DNA from: Delphinus delphis
Lineage: Eukaryota; Chordata; Mammalia; Artiodactyla; Delphinidae
Assembly: GCF_949987515.2 (NCBI RefSeq)
Contig: NC_082696.1
Coordinates: forward strand, 33,708,431-33,772,430
Length of the DNA: 64,000 nt
Direction of reading: 5' to 3'
Part shown: piece after piece, positions 57,771 to 64,000 of the stretch
Layout: each line of letters opens with the position of its first letter
How positions within the stretch are numbered: the stretch's first letter is position 1
Made by a program: the position numbers and the translations under genes
Notes under the pieces: model-generated
Told to the model about the DNA's origin: nothing
Database searches by the model: none
Seen by the model: the letters and a program-made list of their open reading frames with translations, nothing else

Positions 57771-60700
57771 ATTAAGATACTATAATGTTGTGGTTCTTAA
57801 TAATGATGACTTGCATATTTAGAGCACTTTATAGCCCTTCACATTTGCTGTTAATCTGTGATTGAGAAAAGATGCCCACATAGAAATAGCAGGACAGCAT
57901 ATATCACCACTGTGTGGCATCATTGTTTAAAAGAGCAGGTTGTTTTTCTATTAAGGAAAGGTTATTTTTTAAATCTTGGTTTTCTTGTTAGCGGTGGATA
58001 CCTAGCATGCTACTCTAAATACCTTAAGCATATACGTAACCAGTTTGATGAGAGGTTTCAGGAAACCACTAGCCATTATTTTCATTTATACTTTGGACGG
58101 ATTTCATAATTTTTGGTCATTTTCAGTTATTAAAATCCAGGTCAGCCCAGTTTAAGTTTACATGCTCTAATTTTGCCTTTCCTCCACTCACTGTCACCTA
58201 GACTTGCAGTTGAGCTTTTGAAGGAGAGAAATCGGTATACAGCTGACTGTTTCTTTTGTCTTTTTGCCAGGACTGGGTTTGGAAGCAGACATAAAAGGGG
58301 CAGAGGTCTTCTTCCTTAACTGGACCTATGTCAGTTGTGGGGAGGAACCCCTGATTTTACTCTGAGTTTGCTTCTTTTATGGCTTTTTGCTTTGCTTCAA
58401 AGCTCCACTGATGGGTGTGGGCTTTCCTCATAGCTGCCATAGGGATGGTTTACTTGACATGGTATTCCGCTTCACGTCAGCCCCCTCTATCCTCAAGGAC
58501 TCCCTTGGAAAGAGGCTACTATGTCCCTCCCAAACCTTTACCAATGGTCCACCACTCTGACCTTTCCAGCTGGGGTGGCCCCTCACTTAGCTGCTGCCTG
58601 TGGAGACCTGGAGCTCCCAGTACCATCTCTCTTTCTTTGCACAGTCTCCATGTGGAGACAGGTGAACTGCCCCCATGTCCGCAGGACAGCAAGGAAACTC
58701 CCCTGTACCTTCCAGACACATTAGTGCTGTGCAAGAGCTGGCTTGTACTGGCTCACAAAAGCTGATTGCTAAATTTTTAGGAATTTTGTGATCTTGCTGT
58801 TAACATAGCCATTACTAATTACATTATATAAGTGAATAATCAAATATATTATATTGAAAACAAAGTAATAAATACTTAAAACTGATCACTTCCTAGTTAA
58901 TTTACTGCATTTCATTATCTATACTCTTGATGTTGTTTGCATCTGTTGTCTTTTTATGGTGGAAGATACTATATAATAGCATGCTACTGCACGTCTCTTC
59001 CCACTCTGCATTCAGTAACTTCTCATTTGTAACTTGAAATTGGCCATGGTGGGAGTATTTTCGCCACTGAAATAATAAGTGCCACAAACCAGGATCTGTC
59101 ATCTCCCCTGCTTCCCAGTAAGTTGTTGAACATTTACCAGCATACCACTGGGCTCACTACGTTATGGTCCCTTCTGATCCTACCGCTGTAGGCCACCACA
59201 GCAAGTGTCTCTCTGTTAACAGTCTCCTCTTCATTCTTATGTGATTTTTACCAAATTCTTCCAAGGGCTTTCTCAGGAAGCATTTTTCTGGGAGCCATTT
59301 GCCTTCTCACAGGTACTCCCAGTCCTGATGAGTGATTCTTTTAGAACTTCCTTCTATTTGGCCTTGGAAAGGTTCCCGTGGGGTAAGGTTCCCTGCTTCC
59401 CCTCCCTCGCAGAGGTAGGCGTGCCCATCATGGACAATAATGTATTTCTCTCCCTTGTCAGATCAGCTGGCTGTGAAGTTAGTGGGCTGTGTAGGGCTGG
59501 ACCTGTCATTGTTCAGCAAACCCTGAAGGAAGATAGGCTCTAACTGTTTATGAATTATCTAGAATGTCAAGTATACTTAGAACATTTTTTGCCTTTGGTT
59601 TTGTACGGCAGTTTCAAATTCTTGCAAAAAAGAAGTACCAGTTAATCTGCTATTATAAGAAGACTAAAAGAGCCAGAGTATTTTATATATTTTAGTTATT
59701 TAACAAAGTAGACTTTTCATGTCGATGTTTCATATTGACATGTAAACTAATAAAAGTAAAATGTAGATATTTCTGTTGTCTAAGGCTCTGCTGTTAAACT
59801 GATTTTCTAAAGCAACTGACAGTTTAGATGATTTTGGGTAAAGTGTCTATTACTGTCTCCCTTCTTCTCTGCCCCACCACCCTCCATAGCCTGTAGGTGG
59901 GGATAGTTTAAGGTTTATCTTTTTAAAAGAAAACTTAAATAAACACTCTCATTTCTTTTCCTTGGGAAGTTAGTATTCTCTTTGTATGTGGAGAGTTTAA
60001 CACTTTTCAAAGAATTCACTCTTACAAAAAAAAAGGTTCAAAAATTTAGGATTGTAAGACACATATTGATGATCAACATTTGTATTTTAACTTAAGACTC
60101 AATCTGATTCCCTTAAGATACAAATCTCCTTTTAAGAGAGTACAATTTATAATATATTTTCACTGCATAAACTTACTTGGTTTCAAAAATTTAATCTTGA
60201 GTTTGTCTCACACTGTTTGAATCTAGGGAGAAAGCATGTTGGAAATTGGACATTAAATTGGTGTATCAACAATTTTGTGTTGTAGTATAACTTTCACCCA
60301 TGCTGCTTATTTTGTCGTCCGTAAAATTGGGATGAAATCCAAACTTGGAAAGTAATATTTGACTGTAATAGCAAACCATACAGCACTGCACAATACATAT
60401 AAAGCACCCTTGACCTGTTTTGTTATTTGTACACATGGAGAGACTTTTCTCAGGCTGAGTAGCTACTGGTGTTGGATTCTAGATTTAATCATGTTTCTCT
60501 TGCTTGTTGGTGCCATTAAATAATTAGTCCACCATGTAAGGGCTCAACTCAAAGCTTTCCTTAAGAGTAGAGCCTATTCTTGATTCTTATGGAATTTAGA
60601 TTGCTCTTATATGAAAATTTACTGTGACACTCCATTTATGTCTTTTTTACTTTTGACTTCACTATCCTTAATATACCTCCTAAATGCTATTCTCCAAATT

Positions 60701-60799
60701 TGTTGAAATGCATATTTCAGAGCTCTATTGTTCAATGAGGTAGTGACTAGGTAGATGTGATTATTTAAATTTAATGAAAGCTAAAAATGGCAACATAGT
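57771..60799. other. Intronic sequence, no recognised gene
   Basis: Mostly unique. GC is raised at 58400-58760 and 59100-59560. The 116-codon + frame at 58415-58765 and the 100-codon + frame at 59241-59543 have no known domain and have overlapping frames on the same bases. I treat them as chance. Confidence 0.45.
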
Positions 60800-61318
60800 G
60801 CCCATCAATAGATGAATGGATGAAGAAGCTGTGGTATAGATATATATTGGAATATTACTCAGCCATAAAAAAGAATGACATCTTGCCATTTCTGACAACA
60901 TAGATGGACCTAGAGGGTGTTATGCTAAGTGAAATAAAGCAGACATAGAAAGACGAATACTGAATTCACTTATATATGGATTCTACAAAACAAAACAAAT
61001 GAACAAATACAACCAAAGATAAATACAGTCATAGATACAGAGAACAAACAGGTGGTTGCCAGAGGGGATGGGAAGGATTAGAGAAATAGATGAGGGAATT
61101 AAGAGGTACAAACTTACAGTTACAAAATAAATGAGTCATGGTGATGAAATGTACAGTGTGGGAAATATAGTTAATGATAATGTAATATCTTTGTATGGTG
61201 ACAGATGGTAACTAGACTTATCTTGGTGACCATTTTGTAATGTATAGAAATATCGAATCACTTTTTTGTGCACCAGGAACTAACATAATATTGTGGGTCA
61301 ATTGTACTTCAAAAACAA
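60800..61318 (+). repeat. L1 3' end (last ORF2 codons and 3'-UTR), first copy
   Basis: 'cccatcaatagatgaatgga', 'tactcagccataaaaaagaa', 'ttatgctaagtgaaataaag', 'ggtggttgccagaggggatg' and 'ctaacataatattgtgggtc' follow the sense order of an L1MA-type 3' end. It is 5'-truncated and has no open reading frame. Confidence 0.85.
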
Positions 61319-61715
61319 AACAAACTCATAGAAAAAGAGATCCTATTTGTGGTTACCAGAGGCATGGGGGTGGGAGAATTGGATGAAGATGGTCAAGAGG
61401 TACAAATTTCCAGTAACAAGACAAATAGGTACTTAGGGATGTAATGTAAAACATGGTAAATATAGTTAACACTCCTGTATGTTATATATAAAAGCTTTTA
61501 AGAGAGTAAATTCTAGGAGTTCTCATCACAAGGAAAAAGTATTTTTTTCTTTTTCTTTTTTTTAATCGATATGGGATGATGGATGTTCACTAAACTTATT
61601 GTGGTAATCATTTCATGATTTATTTAACTCAAGCCATTATGCTGTACATCTTAAACATATACAGTGCTGTATATCAGTTATATCTCAGTAAAACTGGAAG
61701 GTTAAAAAATTAAAA
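61319..61715 (+). repeat. L1 3'-UTR, second copy, different subfamily
   Basis: It restarts at 'actcatagaaaaagagatcc', then 'gtggttaccagaggcatggg', 'atagttaacactcctgtatg', 'atgctgtacatcttaaacat' and 'tatatctcagtaaaactgg'. It follows the first 3' end directly and in the same orientation. Confidence 0.75.
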
Positions 61716-62999
61716 CAAATACTCCTTTGTTTAAAAAAGAAAAATATATTTACTCAGTCACGCATTTCAAGAGCTGAATGCCTACATGTTGCTGGGCCAC
61801 AATGTAGGATGAATAGAGAACGTTTCCAGGTGGCACACAGTTCTGTTGGATGGTATTGCTCTAGACTCTGCATCTCCCTTATGTAGTACCTGTCCTTTAA
61901 TAACTGTAGACATGTGGCTAGATTATATTGTATTTTAACCATTTTGCTAATTCATAAATTGGGACAAAATGTATCTTATAGAGAAAGTATAATAAAAATA
62001 AACCTATGATAAAGACAGCATAGTGTTTTACCTGTTAAAATAACTTAAGGACCAGCTTGGAAAATTAACTGTTATTTGGTTTTTGTAACATTATTTTTCC
62101 CCTCTAGAAACATCATCGTCAAATTTCAAATCCATACAACCCATTGAAAAGTCTCTGTGAATATTGATTCCTGCTTTTATATCTTTGATCATATGAGCCA
62201 AAGGATATAAAACAGTGAATCGTCTAATATGTTGAAAAAGAAATTGAAGTTTTGTTTTGAATTTCTAATTTTAAGCATTGGGTTTGATATAGAGTAAAAA
62301 AGCTGTGACAAGATGGGATTTATATTTGTGCAGGTAAAATAGAAAGTGAAGTTCAGAGCTGGATAGAGTAATAGATCAAGTTGGGTATAAAAGAAATTAT
62401 GGCTAAACAGGTTCAGGATGAAAAATTGATTAGAGACCTCAGCCTGTAACTAATGAGAGAAGTGGAAAAGCTAAGAGATTGCAAATCAGTTTTGTAATTT
62501 AGGTTAATATTTTGTTTTTCAGACTTTAAAGGGGAACTATACCATTAAATGTTAAGCTATTAAAGGAGTGTTTCTTAGGCACCTTTAGAGTAACTTGTTA
62601 TGACATCCTATTTTTTTTTTTCTGTAAAATCTTCTAATGTATTTGAAATTTCAGTGACAGCATACTTTAATACTGGACTTGAGCTAAAAATGAAGTTTGT
62701 TGAAAATAATTTTTTAAAATAGTGGTTATATAAATCTTTAATTGCTTAGGAGATTAATAAACTGCTTTCAGAAATGGACATTACACAAGTATCTCCAAGG
62801 AGAGTGTTCCCATCTCTCCAACTCAAATTAGAAAAGCGGTACACTACAGCCCTATGACTAGCTGGCCTCCCTAACTCTCTCACTTCCTTTTTTCCTACCT
62901 GAAGACATGTGTATGGAAGGCATACTACATGCCACTTGCTATGCTGGACATTGAGGCTGGCAAAGACAAGGGCCATTTTCTCCATTTCCTAGGCCATAC
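61716..62999. other. Intronic sequence, no recognised gene
   Basis: AT-rich and mostly unique. Reverse frames at 61754-61942 and 62746-62985 have no known domain. A weak L2-like phrase ('gcatactacatgccac') lies near 62920. Confidence 0.4.
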
Positions 63000-63690
63000 C
63001 CATAGTTAATACCATCGTCACCCTTTCCTCGAGTAACTGCAGTGGTCCCCTTAATATTGCTCCTGCTTCTGGCTCTTACTCTCCCACAAAATACTTATCC
63101 CCACAGTTGTCACAATCAGTTTCTTTAGATCATAATTCAGATTAAGTCTCTCCTCTGCTATAAGCCTGTTCTACTACATTTAGAATAAAATTCGATCTCT
63201 TTTTTAAAAAATGGATTTTAAAATATATTTTTGAGGAAGCCATGTCATCAAAAATGTAGTTCAGAGAATGATAATATAATCTATGGGCCTAAAAATGGTT
63301 TTCTAAATTATGTCAGTAATATATTGATAAATTATAAAAATTCAAATACAGAAGTTGAAAAAATAAAAAAGTGAAACTCCTCCATATTATTTCACCCCTT
63401 CCACCCAACACCTCACTTGAGGTAACTACCATTGGTTGGGTCTATATGCTTTAAGACTTTTTTCTATGAAATTACAGTCATGATTTTACCTTCTCAGAGA
63501 TTTCCCTGATCACACGTCTCATCCTCTGTTCTTTGTCACCATAACATACGTTCACTTATTGTCTTTCTTCTATATTAGAATGTTTTTTATGAAGGCACCA
63601 AATTTTTCCATGTTGTTCATCTCTTGTTCACTTTTAGGTGTTAATAGATAGCTATATAACATTCAAATGCATATGCTATGCTAAAAGGGT
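63000..63690 (+). repeat. L2 LINE fragment, sense, split by an L1 piece
   Basis: The left part (about 63000-63215) ends in 'ctactacatttagaataaaa', the right part (about 63480-63690) begins 'ttttaccttctcagagattt' and 'ccctgatcacacgtctcatc' and contains 'cttattgtctttcttctata'. Both follow the sense L2 order, with the L1-like block between. Confidence 0.55.
63220..63478 (-). repeat. Old L1ME-like fragment inside L2
   Basis: 'aaattataaaaattcaaata', 'ttcaccccttccacccaaca' and 'gaggtaactaccattggttg' are typical of the antisense of old L1 3' regions, like 885-1500. Confidence 0.5.
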
Positions 63691-63830
63691 CAGTAGACAA
63701 TGAAGCCAGTATTTTAATTCCATATTTATCTCCTTTACTTTCCCATTGCCTTGGATTTCTCAATTATCTCTAGTATTAGCACGGGCACTTCAGGAAAAGG
63801 GAAAGGAAAATATAAAATCAAGACTTAGCT

Positions 63831-63957
63831 GGGAATTCCCTGGCGGCCCAGTGGTTAAGATTCCGCACTCTCACTGCCAAGGGCCCAGGTTCAGTCCCTG
63901 GTTGGGGAACTAAAATCCCACAAGCTGTGAGGCCAAAAACAAAAGAACAAAAAAAAA
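63831..63957 (+). mobile_element. Short tRNA-derived SINE (CHR-related), sense
   Basis: The head 'gggaattccctggcggccca' and 'gtggttaagattccgcactc', a B-box-like 'ggttcagtccc' and the A-rich tail mark a ~125-bp tRNA-derived SINE. It has only the tRNA-like part and a short linker, not the GC-rich CHR body. No clear TSD. It could be another cetartiodactyl tRNA SINE subfamily. Confidence 0.8.
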
Positions 63958-64000
63958 CCCCACTAACCTGTTAGCCAATTAAACCATGCATGATTAACTC

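Larger units (their letters stand above)
4757..64000 (+). other. PTPRK intron 3, 5' part (inferred), at least 59 kb
   Basis: No second PTPRK exon was recognised. The next exon should begin in phase 0 and encode the end of the MAM domain (V-I-F-E, later I-D-D), and I did not find that pattern by reading. A small exon could escape visual reading, so this is not proof. Very large introns near the 5' end are typical of this gene family. Confidence 0.75.

Noticed and set aside
1..64000. CRISPR array, phage, operon or other prokaryotic system
   Set aside because: No regularly spaced repeats and no dense ORFs. The exon structure, SINEs and LINEs show a mammalian intron.

Overview
This is a mammalian nuclear genomic window made almost entirely of intron. 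The only coding sequence I can support is one internal exon on the + strand (4485-4756, 272 bp). It encodes the central part of the extracellular MAM domain of receptor-type protein tyrosine phosphatase kappa (PTPRK); from gene structure I infer it is exon 3. The first 4484 bp would then be the end of intron 2, and 4757-64000 the first ~59 kb of a very large intron 3. I searched for the expected next MAM exon (starting in phase 0 and reading V-I-F-E) and did not find it.

The interspersed repeats point to a whale or dolphin. Eleven tRNA-derived SINEs of the CHR type, the family of cetaceans and their relatives, are present. Several are short, CpG-rich, well-preserved copies with target-site duplications (TSDs) of 14-18 bp. 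One truncated L1 3' end of the cetartiodactyl type (6650-6926) also has a perfect 14-bp TSD. I see no Bov-B, Bov-A or pig PRE elements. Cetacea is therefore the best inference, probably a toothed whale, but species level is beyond the sequence alone.

Layout: 1-4484 intron 2 with an old L1 piece and two MIR remnants; 4485-4756 the exon; 4757-12265 old L1, MIR and L2-like pieces plus the younger L1; 12266-19000 a cluster of four CHR SINEs, an inverted pair of L2 fragments and an AT palindrome; 20-23 kb old L1 and L2; 25.5-39.5 kb a dense old-repeat zone (L2, HAL1/L1, MER5-type and other hAT elements, MIR) with three CHR SINEs; 41.5-44.4 kb three CHR SINEs and a TC/TG-rich simple repeat; 44.4-60.8 kb largely unique intron with MIR or L3-like remnants; 60.8-64 kb two consecutive L1 3' ends, an L2 split by an L1 piece, and a short SINE.

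All other open reading frames are short and either lie in repeats or show no recognisable domain, so I call none of them genes. I found no bacterial-type system, CRISPR array, rRNA, genuine tRNA gene or intact retroelement coding region. The more interesting points are the exon's non-consensus splice sites and intron read-through, closely spaced inverted SINE pairs in the transcript, a SINE whose tail is a pure C/G tract, a 44-bp perfect palindrome inside an L2, and nested insertions that give relative ages.
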